64,000 bases of DNA from Pseudozyma flocculosa PF-1 (lineage: Eukaryota > Basidiomycota > Ustilaginomycetes > Ustilaginales > Ustilaginaceae). The stretch spans positions 40,538 to 104,537 of the forward strand of contig NW_006920875.1 of the NCBI RefSeq assembly GCF_000417875.1. Reading direction: 5' to 3'. The translations under genes and the position numbers were made by a program. The notes under the pieces were generated by a model. The model saw only the letters and a program-made list of their open reading frames with translations. It did not search any database and was not told the DNA's origin. This document shows positions 10,867 through 24,091 of this stretch, piece after piece (the stretch's first letter is position 1; each line of letters starts with the position of its first letter).

Positions 10867-13253
10867 CTATGGATCGAGGATGCCACGTCGGACCTCGGTG
10901 CGCATCGCCTCGTCCCACATGGCGATCTCGAGTCGACATGATCTGTGATGTGGAACAGCCCCGGCGCGACGGCATCGTCGAACAGGGGGAGTGCGGAGGA
11001 TAGGACAGAACGGGGTCGACGTGTAAGCCGATCCAGCCCGAATGTCGTGTTTCGAGATGCAGTCGAGAGAGGAACGGGGGGGAAGGGATACGTACGCGTC
11101 CCAGATTTTCTGGAGCTTTTCGAGGCGGACCGCCGATGGTGGGTCTTGCGATGCGATATCCTCAAGGAGCGCTGCGTGTGCCAGACATACAAGGGCCAGC
11201 ATGGCGGGGACGAAGAGGGCGTCAGTCGACGAGGTGGGTCTCGAGATCAGCTAGGCGGGGGACCGGCCACGCATGTGCGCCACTCACCCATGCCATCACG
11301 CACGGCCTGCTGGAACTCGTCTCCCGCATACCCCTGGATCCAGGTCTGCAGTCCCTCTTCCCTGTCGTCACCACCGTCTGCCTTGATCCCTGCACCGTCA
11401 CCTCCTTCCGTACCTGTCCTCCTCCTGCTCCTTCTCCTCTCGTCCTCGCCGCGTCCGAGGAAGAGTCCAACCTCCCCGTACCCGTACAGGCACGGGGCGA
11501 GGGCGACGATCAGGTCGAGGATGCCCCCGCTCCTCCCCACCCCCTCGACGAAGCGGGTGTACGCCAGCGTAGCCTGGCTTTCGACGGTACCGTGCTCCAA
11601 GTCGTCCTTGTCGACGCCAAAGCGGGCGCAGAGCCCGACGTGCATCTCGGCCTCGTGCACCATCGAGAGCGAGATGCGCGCAAACGTGGCGATCTGCTCA
11701 AACGAGTTGGCCGCAAACGTGGCCGCCAGCGACCAGAGGCGCGCATAGTGGCGGAGGAAGACGTAGTCCTGGCGCAGGAAGTAGACGAACGCCTCGAGCG
11801 GGATGGAGCGGTCCGCTATCCCGAGCACAAACGGGCTGCGCGTAAAGGCGGCCCAGAGCGGGAGCGAGTTGGACACGAGGTGCAGCGTGAGCGGGTGCGG
11901 CGCCTGGCGCGTGGCGCGCGGCAGCGAGCGCGCCTGGATCGGGAAGCCGTGATCCAGCGGGCCAGAGCCCTGGCCCAGGTCCTCGATGCCGCAGGCGATG
12001 GCTCGCTGGACGTAGTCGATGCCGATCGAGACGGAGCGCAGCAGGCTGTGCCCCTGGGCCAGCGATGCGGCCACGGCCGACGACAGCGTGCATCCCGTGC
12101 CGTGCGTGGCGGTTGACGAGACGAATGGCTTGACAAAGAGCGTGTAGCTGCCCTCGCCATCTGCGCCGCCCCGCTCAAAGAGGACGTCGCAGATGACCTG
12201 TTGCTCGTCGTCGTCGGCGGTATCGCCGCCGTCGAACGCGGGCTGTTGGGACGGCGGTGGGGGGTTTCGGAGGATGTCGGCGTAGGGGAACTCGTCGGTG
12301 CGCACGACGGTGATGTTGCCGGACTGGGTGATTGTGGCGCCGTGGAGGCCGGCGAGGGCGGCCAGATCCTGCTGACGGCGGCCGTCGTCTTCGTGGTCGC
12401 TGCCATTGCCGAGGGCGCTCCTAGACGTGCCGCCAATGGCAGAGACGCGTTCTGCTGTCCTATCTGCAAGGTCCGGCCGCGAAGATGTCGGCCTCTGCTC
12501 GAGCGGAGCGATGGGGCGCTGGTCGCGACCGGCGGTGAGCTGCGCGATCTGGGCGAGAACCTGGCCGCGACCGAGTTTGGCGTGGCCGCCCTTGACGAGC
12601 ACGGCCGAGGGGCCGAGGCCTGCAAGCTCGTTTGCGGCCTGGACCATGGCGGGGATGTCGGTCGAGTGCTCGAGGTGGTAGGCGTCGGAGGCGGAGCCGG
12701 TGCCGGTGTCGTTCTGGTCGCCGGTCGGCGCTGATGGCGCTGCGCCGCTGGTGGGTGCTCTATTGGCGTATCTGAGGAGCTGCTTGGCCTCGGGCAGGTT
12801 GGGCGTAAGGAGAGTGCAGAGGGGCAGGAGGTGCTGGATGAGGGAGACGACTGCCGAGTCAGAGAGGAGGAGGGAGCCCGAGGTCGAGACCATGACGGGG
12901 TCGAGGACGATGGGCACGCCGTGGCCGCCGAGGGGCGACGAGGCGTTGCGCGGCTGCTGCTTCCAGCTGGCGAGAGCGTGTGCGAGGGCGACGAGGATGT
13001 CGTGGTTGCACAGCATGCCGAGCTTGACGGCGTCGATGCGGATGTCGCGGGTGACGGCGTGGAGCTGGTCGACGACGAAGCTGGCGGGGGGCGCGTGGAT
13101 GGCCGAGACGCCCGTCGTCGACTGGGCGGTGAGGGCGGTGAGGACCGAGAGGCCGTAGGTGCCCAGCGAGAGAAAGGTCTTGAGGTCGGCCTGGATGCCC
13201 GCACCGCCGCCCGAGTCGGAGCCGGCGATGGTGAGGACGCGCGGCGGCGACAT
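10867..13253 (-). CDS. THI20: Thi20-like HMP/HMP-P kinase fused to TenA thiaminase II
   Basis: Exons 13253..11288, 11171..11096 and 10942..10867; 705 aa. The N-terminal ThiD-type kinase (about 1-440) has the start motif [14 protein letters not shown] and the catalytic loop GTGCTLSS near 385-392. It phosphorylates hydroxymethylpyrimidine and its phosphate for thiamin synthesis. The C-terminal TenA domain (about 450-700) has the nucleophile motif APCLYGYGE (Cys588) and its conserved end is restored only by splicing the two small 3' exons (ALLEDIA, then [11 protein letters not shown]). This kinase-TenA order matches yeast Thi20. Oddity: a low-complexity insertion of roughly 130 residues (about 226-360) sits inside the kinase domain. 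No TPP-riboswitch-like motif was seen upstream. Confidence 0.92.
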
Positions 13254-13933
13254 GGTGAGCGGCGGGGGACCAGAGGGGCGGCCGACGGCTGGCGGCTGGC
13301 GGCTGAGGTGGAAGCGAGCGAGAGAGCAGTGCGAGGTCAGTCAGTCGTGGGTGGAGGCTCGCTGTCGTCGGCACGGCGGGGTCATGGTGTCGGGTTGAGA
13401 AGAATACAATACACAATTGAGAGTGAGAAGAATGGGGTCAGACAGAGGACCGGCCGCCGGCCTGCTGCGCCGCCGCGTCTCGGCTTCTTGCTGCAGCAAG
13501 TTAAGCATCAGCGGGCCACGAGCCAGGACCCTCGCACGCCTTGCTTCCTCAACCTATGTGTGTGTAACCTGCCCCACCTCCCCTCAGAGTGCAAGCAAGC
13601 ACCTGCGACGGTGTGCCCAGGTCTGGTTCGACCAGCTTCAATCAGAAGGGGCTGGGCACTGCCATTGTCGTGTACGCATGCCTCGGTTGACAAGCAGGCT
13701 CAGTCACCCAACTCACGACAGACAGCCATGCATCCCACAACGTAACAGACAGCGACAAGGTGATGGTACAACGTGGTCGCTTGTTGATGAGCAGGCCCAA
13801 CTAGCTCGACTCGACTCACCACGTCTGCTCAACACGACTCTACAGATTCCCGCCCTCAGCTGCAGACGACAGATTGACTGCAGAACAGATGCAAGGGCGA
13901 AGTTCGTAGCAAACGACGGACAGGTTGCGTCTC
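13254..13933. other. Intergenic spacer (THI20 promoter, HST2 3' side)
   Basis: 680 bp between the minus-strand THI20 start and the stop codon of the next minus-strand gene. Nothing gene-like or strongly structured was seen. Confidence 0.5.
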
Positions 13934-15883
<1,950 letters not shown>

Positions 15884-16265
15884 CTGGAAGAGGCGTGTGA
15901 GGTTGTGGATGATGGATCTTGCGGTGATGGGCATGCGATGGTGGCAGTCGGGTCGGTCGAGGGCGCGATGGTGGTACGAAGCCAGCCCGCGCAGAGTGGA
16001 GGAGCGGGGAGCGGGCAGAGGGGAGCGGGATGCGGGTTGCGGGATGCGGGGCAGCGACAAAGCCCGCCGTCTGCCGGCCAAAGGTGCGATCAAGACGCCG
16101 GCTCCGCACTCGACGCCGCCGGGGGGCCCAACAGCGGGCAACAGCGGGCGACAGCGGGCGGACCCTTTGGCAAGCGGGAGGGCGGGCACGCCTTCTTCTT
16201 CTCGCCCACCACCACCACCCTCACCCTCCCCCGCCCCCTCTCGCCACTATCGCCGCACCGCTCCC
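15884..16265. promoter_or_regulatory. Divergent promoter region, HST2 / serine racemase
   Basis: About 380 bp separate two outward-facing start codons. The part before the plus-strand ATG is a long pyrimidine-rich leader. No TATA box or recognisable operator was seen. Confidence 0.4.
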
Positions 16266-17807
16266 ATGGCCGACACAGTCACCTACCGCGACATCCAGGC
16301 CGCCCACGCCCGCGTCGCCCCCTTCACCCACTATACCCCTCTCCTCACCTGCCAGTCCATCGACCACTTCGCCACCGATGCCCTCTTCCCCCTCGCCGAC
16401 GACGCCAAAGCAGCGGGCGAGCAGCGCCGACCCATGGTCCGCCTCGCCTTCAAGGCAGAGCACCTCCAGCGCGTAGGCGCCTTCAAGTACCGCGGTGCCA
16501 CAAACGCCGTCCTGTCCCACCTCGACGCCCTCAAGGCACAGCACCCCGACACCTCAACCTCGCCCTTTGACCCCTCCAGGCTCGTCGTCGTCACCCACTC
16601 GAGCGGAAATCACGCGGCTGCCCTCGCCTGCGCAGCAAGGACCGCAGGCGCCATCGCAGCCGTCGTCATGCCCGAAAACGCTCCCAGGCCAAAGCTCCAC
16701 GCCGTACAGGGCTACGGCGCACGAATCACCCTCTGCAAGCCCACCCTCCAGGCCAGAGAGGAGACGGCCGCAAAGCTCATGGCACAGTACGACCAACAGG
16801 GATACACCGTCCGCTTCGTCCACCCCTTCGACGAGCCCCTCGTCATCGCGGGTCAGGGCACCATGGCTCTCGAGATGCTCGACCAGGCTCCCAGCCTCGA
16901 GCAGCGCGGCGCCTGCTCGGCTGCCGCCGCCGCCGGCCCTCGGCCTGCGCACGCGTCCAACGGCTCCTCGTCATCGACCCCGTCCAGGACGCTGCACGGC
17001 TCCCGAGGCGTCGAATCGGCGGGTCCCAAGCAGGACGGCCTCTGGAAGCCGAGGCGGCCGGACGAGCCCGTGTTCGACATTGTCATCGCACCCGTCGGCG
17101 GGGGAGGCATGCTGAGCGGCGTGTCGACGGCCATCAAGGGCGGCGACGACCGCATCGTCGTCATCGGCGCAGAGCCAGACTGTGAGTAGTCGACGGTCCA
17201 CACGAGCAGCCCCACGCTCCAATCGTACGGCCCGGGCTGACACCCGGTCTGGCAACGCGCTGCTCTCTCTCTCCCTCGCCCCGTGTCCCTCTCCAATCCC
17301 TCCCCTCTTCCCCTTCCCCCCCGAGCTGCCGCTGCAGTGGTCAACGACGCCTTCCACTCGGTCCAGACGCAGACGGTGCAGCAACCGCCGCAGCCGCCGC
17401 GGACCATCTGCGACGGCCTGCTCACGTCGCTGTCGCCGCTGACGCTGGCCCACATTGGCAAGCACGTCGACACGATTTCGACGGCGCGCGAGGAGAATGT
17501 GCTGATCGCGCTCAAGCACCACTGGGAGCGGCAAAAGCAGCTCGTCGAGCCCAGCGCCGCCGTCGGGCTGGCCACGGTGCTGCAGGGCTTCAACCAGGCG
17601 GGGCGCGTGGCCCAGGACGCCCTCGACCAGCCGGACCCGGCCGACCAGAGGTGCTGGGGCGTCAAGCAGTGGGTCGACGAGATCCTGGCGCGGCGGAGGC
17701 GTGCGGGCCAGGACGACGACGAGATCCGGATCGGCATCGTGTGGAGCGGCGGCAACGTCGAGGTGGCAAAGGTGCTGGCGCGGTTCGACGAGCACGGCAT
17801 TCTCTGA
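16266..17807 (+). CDS. Serine racemase-like PLP enzyme (threonine dehydratase fold)
   Basis: Exons 16266..17181 and 17338..17807, 461 aa. Fold-type II PLP motifs are clear: the Schiff-base lysine in GAFKYRGATNA (Lys74), the phosphate/substrate loop SSGNHAAA (112-119), the glycine loop VGGGGMLSG (about 277-285) and the late SGGNVEV motif. The family racemises or dehydrates serine and 3-hydroxyaspartate (yeast Sry1, fission-yeast serine racemase). A Ser/Pro-rich insertion of about 55 residues (212-267) lies just before the last beta strand of the PLP domain, so the protein is longer than usual (about 325-340). Substrate preference cannot be told from sequence. Confidence 0.87.
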
Positions 17808-18014
17808 GGGAGGAAGCGCGACGCACGCGAAGCGGTGCGGCAGTCGACTGTCGCGCGGATGCAGAATCAGATGCGCGAGAATAGACGCTGGCAGCCGCCA
17901 CAGGCGGGGTCGAGGAGGTGCATAGACCACATTCTATTGCTGCGGGGCTCGGCTCGAATGCTCTGGGAGCCCGGTGCCGTGTCGACAGCCCGCGCGAACT
18001 AGGGCGGCAGGGCA

Positions 18015-18740
18015 TCATCGCTTTCCGGCCTTGATGTCTTCGAGCTGCTGCTTCCAGGACTCGAACAGCTCAATGCTGCGTGGGTCGTACGGCCGGCAAG
18101 GATGTAGAAGGGGAGAGGAAAGGGGGGACCTCGGTGCGTCAGCATGGGATGGGAAAGCCAGGCAGCCGGGACGATGGGGGAAGGCGCGGCGCAGACGCAC
18201 CCCTGTTTTCCCTTTGCAAAGTCGCCCTCCTTTCCGAGAGTGTTTTTCTCTGCCTGGAAGAGGCCGATGATTTCGTCGAGGCTGGTTTCGAGGCGGGTGA
18301 GGGCCTCTCGGAGCGCGTAGGGGTTCTCGATGGCGTGGAAGATGGTCGAGGCCGGTTGGTGCACCTCGCGGGGCTCCGGGTCGGCTGTTGGGCGGGCAGA
18401 GGAAGAGAGCAAGAGCGGGGCAGATGGGCGTCAGAGGGAAGGGGTGTCAGGCCACAGACGAGGACGGCAGTGAAGAGCGAGCGGGGTACGTACGCTGTCG
18501 CGTGTCCCTGGGAAAGGCGCCGGCCGGGTTCTCTGCGGACACGCCCGGTCCGCGGAACTCGGTCGTCTGGCCCGGGTACTTGCTGCAAGGGCAGAGTCAA
18601 GGGAGGCAAGGGGTCGGGAATGTCAGTACAGGGAGCGTCGCACCGGCGCGCCTGGCTGCCACGGTTGGGTGGGTGCTACACTGGGCGACTCACGCCTCGT
18701 TCTGGAATGCGACGTTGGGCGTTCCCTCTTGGTCGGCCAT
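18015..18740 (-). CDS. Small conserved-looking protein of unknown function, four exons
   Basis: Exons 18740..18694, 18582..18494, 18384..18201 and 18075..18015; 126 aa. Each junction has a GTGAGT/GTACGT/GTGCGT-type donor and a CAG acceptor and keeps phase. The N-terminus is hydrophilic (MADQEGTPNVAFQNEA), followed by a Gly/Pro-rich part and a helical C-terminal half with NPYALREALTRLETSLDEI and LFESWKQQLEDIKAGKR, which looks like a coiled coil. No signal peptide or membrane segment. I do not recognise the family. The internally consistent four-exon model argues that it is real. Confidence 0.7.
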
Positions 18741-19282
18741 GGTGGGCGGTGGGCGAGGAGGTGGGAGTGTGAGTGTGAGAGTGCGAGTGCGAGTGCGAGT
18801 GCGAGTGCGAGTGCGTGTGCGTGTGCGTGTGTGCAGTGGGCAGGCCGATATAGGCTGTTTTTCGAAAGCGACGATGGCGACGGTGGTGGTGAAGAAGAAG
18901 AAGAAGGAGAAGAGAGGGTGTGGGCCAGGCTGACTACGAGGCGAGCGTCGGACTCAACTGGGCTGCCGCTGCTGATGACGCCGGCGTGCGTGCGTGCGTG
19001 GTTGCGAGCCGTTGCGTTGTGGGGCTGCCTGCCTCCACCTTGGGTCTGCCCCGATTCGCAGCACCGTCTGCTTGCCCCGATCGATGGCTTCGGACAGGCC
19101 CCGCCAGGCCCTGACTCGGGCCCGACTCGGCCCCCGCGGTCCGGAAGAAAGCAGGTCAGCCTGGCGGATGCAGGCGCCGTCCGTGCGCGACTTGGTCCTC
19201 CTCGCCCTCCTCCTCCTCTGCCTCCTCGCCACCACCACCATCACCACTACCGTCACCCGGCTCGGCTCAGACTCTTGCCAAA
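18741..19282. promoter_or_regulatory. Divergent promoter with GAGTGC microsatellite
   Basis: 540 bp between the small unknown gene (minus) and QNS1 (plus). Positions 18771-18838 are a GAGTGC/GTGTGC repeat directly upstream of the minus-strand ATG. No other motif was recognised. Confidence 0.45.
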
Positions 19283-22200
19283 ATGGGCGCGCCTATGTAA
19301 GTTCGAGTCTCGACATGATTCGCGCCCACCTGCTCGCTCACCTCCTCCCCACTCGCCCTCACCCTCACCCTCACCCTGCCCCACCCTCACCCCCACCCCG
19401 CAGCACCGTCTCGACCTGCTCCCTCAACCAGTGGGCGCTCGACTTTGACGGGAACAAGCAGCGCATCCTCGAGTCCATCGCCCTCGCAAAGCATGCCGGT
19501 TCCACCCTCCGCGTCGGCCCAGAGCTCGAGATCCCCGGCTACGGCTGCTTTGACCACTTTCTCGAGCCCGACACCGTCCTCCACTCCTGGCAGGTCCTCG
19601 CAGAGATCCTCGCATCCGACGCCACAGACGGCATCCTCTGCGACCTCGGCATGCCCGTCCTCCACCGCTCCACCCTCTACAACTGCCGCATCCTCGTCCT
19701 CAACCGCCGCATCCTCCACATCCGCCCAAAAATGTGGCTCGCAAACGACGGAAACTACAGAGAGATGCGCTACTTTACCCCCTGGTCCAGGCGCGGCGAG
19801 ACCGACGCCTACACCGTCCCCAGCTTCGTCGAAAAAGTCTGCGGACAGCACGACGTCCCCTTTGGCGACGCAGTCGTAAGCACCCGCGACACCGTCATCG
19901 GCGTAGAGCTCTGCGAGGAGCTCTTTACCCCGGACAGGTGAGCAGGCGGGGCTCCTCCTTGCCACGGGCGACGGGCGACGGACCGAGGTCTGACCGCACC
20001 CGATGACTTCCCATCGCCCTCATCCCCTCTGCAGCCCGCACATTGCCATGGGACTCGACGGCGTCGAAATCTTTACCAACTCGAGCGCGAGCCACCACGA
20101 GCTGCGCAAGCTCTACCGCCGCGTCGAGCTCATCAAGGAGGCCACGCTCAAGGTGCGCCACGTCCCTTGGGGCCCTCTCGCTCTCCTCTCCTCTCCTCAC
20201 CGATCCTGACCCGGCACCGCTATCTGACCGGACCCAATCTGCCTCCCCGCTCCGATCGCCGCGCCCACGCCCAGCTCGGAGGCATCTATCTCTACGCAAA
20301 CCAGCAGGGCTGCGACGGCGACCGGCTCTACTACGACGGCTGCCCGCTCATCGCCGTCAACGGCGCCATCGTCGCCCAGGGCTCGCAGTTCTCGCTCGAC
20401 GACGTGCAGGTGGTCAGCGCCACGGTCGACCTCGACGATGTCCGCGCCCACCGCGCCGCAAAGAGCCGCGGCATGCAGGCCGCCGTCCAGCGCGGCGGCC
20501 CAGAGTGGGGCAACGGCCAGAGCCGCGGCTACCGCCGCATCCCCGCCGACATCGAAATGGGACGCTCGCAGGAGTTTGGCTCCGAGACGCCCAGGACGCT
20601 GGCCAGGCAGCTGGTGCTCAAGGCCACCTCAAAGCCCATCGAGGTCCGGTACCACACGCCCGAGGAGGAGATTGCGTGAGTGCCAATCGTCGTGGCGGCG
20701 GCAACGGGCCGGTATGCCCGACCTATCTGGGCCGATCCTTGGAACGACGGAGGACGTCGGCTGATACCTTCTCGACCCTCCCGGCCGCCTCGACAGCCTC
20801 GGCCCCGCCTGCTGGCTGTGGGACTACGTGCGCCGATCGCGTACCCAGGGCTACTTTATCCCGCTCTCGGGCGGCATCGACTCGTGCGCCACGGCCGTCA
20901 TCGTGTTTAGCATGTGCCGGCTGGTCGTGGCGGCGTGCAACCAAGCCGACGAGCCAGACTCGGCCGCCGCCGCCGCCGCCGCCGGCGGCGGGCAGGGGCA
21001 GGAGGGCGTGCGCTTCCTCGCCACGCCGCCCATCCTCAAGACGCAGACCAAGCAGCAGGTGCTCGACGACGTGCGCCGGATCGCGGGCGAAAAGGAGGGC
21101 TCCACCTGGGTCCCGCAGACGCCGCAAGAGGTGGCCAACCGGATCTTTGTGACGTGCTACATGGGCACCGAGAACTCGAGCGCCGAGACGCGGGGACGCG
21201 CCAAGCAGCTGGCCGAGGACATTGGATCGTGGGTGTCGCCGGCGTCGCGTGGGTCGCCTCGCACTGAGCTGCCGTGGGACGTGGACGAGGCGGCCAAACA
21301 CTGACACTGACACTCGCTGTTCTTTTCCGCCTGACAAACATGCGTTGCCTCCCGCCTTTCCGCGACCCGACGCGCAGCTACCACATCGACCTCAACATGG
21401 ACATTGTGGTGCGGGCGATCCTGTCGCTCTTCACCATGGTGACGTCCAAGACGCCGCGGTTCAAGGTGCACGGCGGCTCGGCGGGCGAGAACCTGGCGCT
21501 GCAAAACATCCAGGCGCGCCTGCGCATGCTGCTAGCCTACATGTTTGCGCAGCTGGTGCCGTGGGTGCGCGGCGGGTGGGGCGGCCTGCTGGTGCTGGGC
21601 AGCGCCAACGTCGACGAGAGGTGAGTGGGCGAGCGGGCGAGCGGCGGGCGAGTGCTTCGTCCAACGACGGCGGTCACCCCCCATGGAGTCACAGGCAAGG
21701 CGAGCTGACACGGGCGGCCGCCACTCGATCCTCGCACCCGTTCCTGCCCGACACCCCCTGCGCTTGACCACCGGCGATCAGCCTGCGAGGCTACCTGACC
21801 AAGTACGACTGCTCTTCGGCCGACGTCAACCCGATTGGCGGCATCTCCAAGACGGACCTGAAGCGCTTCATCGCGTACGCGCGCGACGCATTCGAGCTGC
21901 CGGTGCTGCACGACTTCCTCACTGCCGTGCCCACGGCCGAGCTCGAGCCCATCACAAAGGAATACGTCCAGGCCGACGAGGTGAGTGGCCCCCCTCTCGT
22001 CGCCTCGCCTCGCCTCGCCTCGCCTTGCCCTCGAGCCGGGGGGGTCGACACTGACACTCCCATGTCCCCTTCTGGCGCTGCCGACCAGGCCGACATGGGG
22101 ATGACGTACGACGAGCTGTCCATCTTTGGGCGGCTGCGCAAGGTGGGCAAGTGCGGGCCGTACGGCATGTTTAACAAGCTGCTGCTCGAGTGGGGCCCGA

Positions 22201-22682
22201 CGATGGAGCCGGCGCGCATCGCGGAAAAGGTCAAGCTCTTCTTTTTCGAGTACGCGCGCAACCGCCACAAGATGACGACGCTGACGCCGAGCTACCATGC
22301 GGTGAGTCCATTGCGGCGCAATACGAACTGGCGCAGTGCAGTGCAGTGCAGTGCAGTGCGGGTTCAACTGACGAGTCGATCGGGTCGTGGTCTTCCCCTT
22401 ATCCGTCGCTCGCTCGCTCCTTGTGCGATGTCGCTGGGATGGGCGGAGCAGGAGTCGTACAGCCCCGATGACAACCGTGAGTCGAGGGCGAAAGCTGAGG
22501 GGGCAACGTGTCGATGCAACCTGTGCTGACCTGCCCACTCGGCCCTTGTGGCCCTCTGTCTGTGTGCGAACAACGTGGCAGGCTTTGACCTGCGCCCGTT
22601 CCTGTACCCGAGCCGGTTCCCGTTCCAGTTCCGCAAGATTGACGAGCTGGTCGAGCAGCTGCAGTACACGCCGTCGTCGTAG
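19283..22682 (+). CDS. QNS1: Glutamine-dependent NAD+ synthetase
   Basis: Ten exons: 19283..19296, 19404..19937, 20035..20152, 20275..20675, 20797..21228, 21378..21620, 21782..21980, 22089..22301, 22452..22476, 22582..22682; 759 aa. The N-terminal nitrilase-type glutaminase has Glu45 (VGPE), Lys114 (IRPKMW) and nucleophile Cys175 (VELCEELF). The C-terminal synthetase has the ATP loop PLSGGIDS (378-385) and ends with [16 protein letters not shown], as in the family. It converts deamido-NAD plus glutamine to NAD+, the last step of NAD synthesis. Unusual: a 14-base first coding exon and a 25-base ninth exon, both needed to rebuild conserved sequence. Introns 97-161 bp. Confidence 0.96.
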
Positions 22683-22779
22683 AGGTCCATAAGGTATTTG
22701 TCCACGATCATCTCGGCCTGTACGCACCCCACGGCCGAGCCGAGCCGGGCCGGGCCGGTGCACCTCTTGTACTAAGAAG

Positions 22780-23704
22780 CTAGAAGTGCCTAAACGGAAT
22801 GCGATCCCTATCCTGTCGCAGTCGCACAATCTCGTCGCTATCCTCGTGCGGGACGGGGACGCGGGCGTGGGTATCGAGGAAGCTCTGCCTGAGACGCGTG
22901 TACCGCTCGTCTGCGAGGATGTCATCGAGGTAGCGCCGAAAGATGCGCGCGCTCTCGACCTTGTCCGGATCCTGGTCCGGCGGCGCTAGACGGTCGAGCT
23001 GCCCGCGTGAATGGTCGGCCGGATCGCGGTACTTTCTCCCGCCGCGGTGGTTGGCGTAACGTCTGGAGCGGGTATATCCCATCTGGATGAACTTGCGCGC
23101 CATGTCGCCTGGTCACGCGCGCGCGCGCGCGCTCCCTCGTATCGTCGTCAGCGCGGTTGATCGGATCGGGCAGTCACCGGGTGGGGCCCACAGCACGCCA
23201 CGCCGCCACCGGGCACTCGCTGCACTCACAACCCACAAAATCGCCCTGGTCGAGGTAGACTTCAAACATCCCTCGGATCTTTTCGGCGCTGCACTGCGCC
23301 CGCTGTGGCGTCTTGAAGGTCCAGTGCGGCAGTATCTCATCCTTGTACGGCCGTACCTGCAGAACACCCTGCTCGCCCACCCCCGGTCGGTAGAGGTGCG
23401 GGTGCGCGCGAAGGTCGAGCTGCGACAGCGGAAGGTGATACGGAAACTTGTTGGACTGCCGCGTCTTTGTCGTCGGAGTCGTCGAGGTAGTTGACGGCTT
23501 GGTCCTTTTGCGCGGCGGCTTGGGATCGTCGTCGTCGTCGTCGTTGGCGTTGGCGTTGTCGGTGTCGGCTTTGCTGGGCTGTGGGGTGGATGATGATGCC
23601 GTCGTCTTGGCTTGGTTGCGACGGGTGCGGGTGTCGCCCTTGGCCGCGGCAGTGGCCGTGGTGGCGTGCGCGGGGAGACGCGACTGGGAGCGGGTAGTGA
23701 CCAT
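22780..23704 (-). CDS. DUF4385 family protein
   Basis: Exons 23704..23230 and 23108..22780; 267 aa. The first 85 residues are charged and low-complexity with a poly-Asp run and a KPPRKRTK nuclear-localisation-like patch. The rest resembles the DUF4385 family: FPYHLPLSQLDLR, HPHLYRPGVGEQGVL, RPYKDEILPHW, FEVYLDQGDFVG and, across the intron, DMARKFIQMGYTRSRRYAN. The function of this family is unknown to me. The intron (23229..23108 boundary region) contains a CG dinucleotide run just before the acceptor. The gene is convergent with QNS1, with 97 bp between stops. The family name is from memory of its motifs. Confidence 0.8.
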
Positions 23705-24091
23705 GGTCAAGATGGGCAGCAATCTCGGCATGGATGGAGAGGCGATCGTGGATGGTGGATCCAAGTGTCGATCTGGGATGACGGCCAGGGATGACGATGT
23801 GGAGCAACAAGGGGGCGTCGAGGACGGACAACGACGGCCGATTTGGTCCGATGTCATCGTTGGGTGGTGGGGTGGGGTCGAAGCGTCGACGCGGTCAGCA
23901 TGCCATCGTCGTCTTCCTTTCTTCCGCATCACATCGACTGCAAAGGTGGGGATACTCGTCGCCACCACTCTGCCACGCCTCGCCACGCCTCGCCACGCTA
24001 CGCTACGCACCGCAACGATAGATTCGGGTCCGCAGGTCGGACCATCCCCTCCTCGAGCTCCATCGGCCTCTACATCGCCCGCAAACGACCA
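23705..24091. promoter_or_regulatory. Divergent promoter, DUF4385 gene / MFS transporter
   Basis: 387 bp between opposite start codons. It contains short CGCCACGCCT repeats near 23970-24005. No TATA box was seen. Confidence 0.35.

Noticed and set aside
13254..13420. TPP riboswitch in the leader of the thiamin gene
   Set aside because: The conserved CTGAGA and other TPP aptamer blocks are not present on the minus strand upstream of the start.
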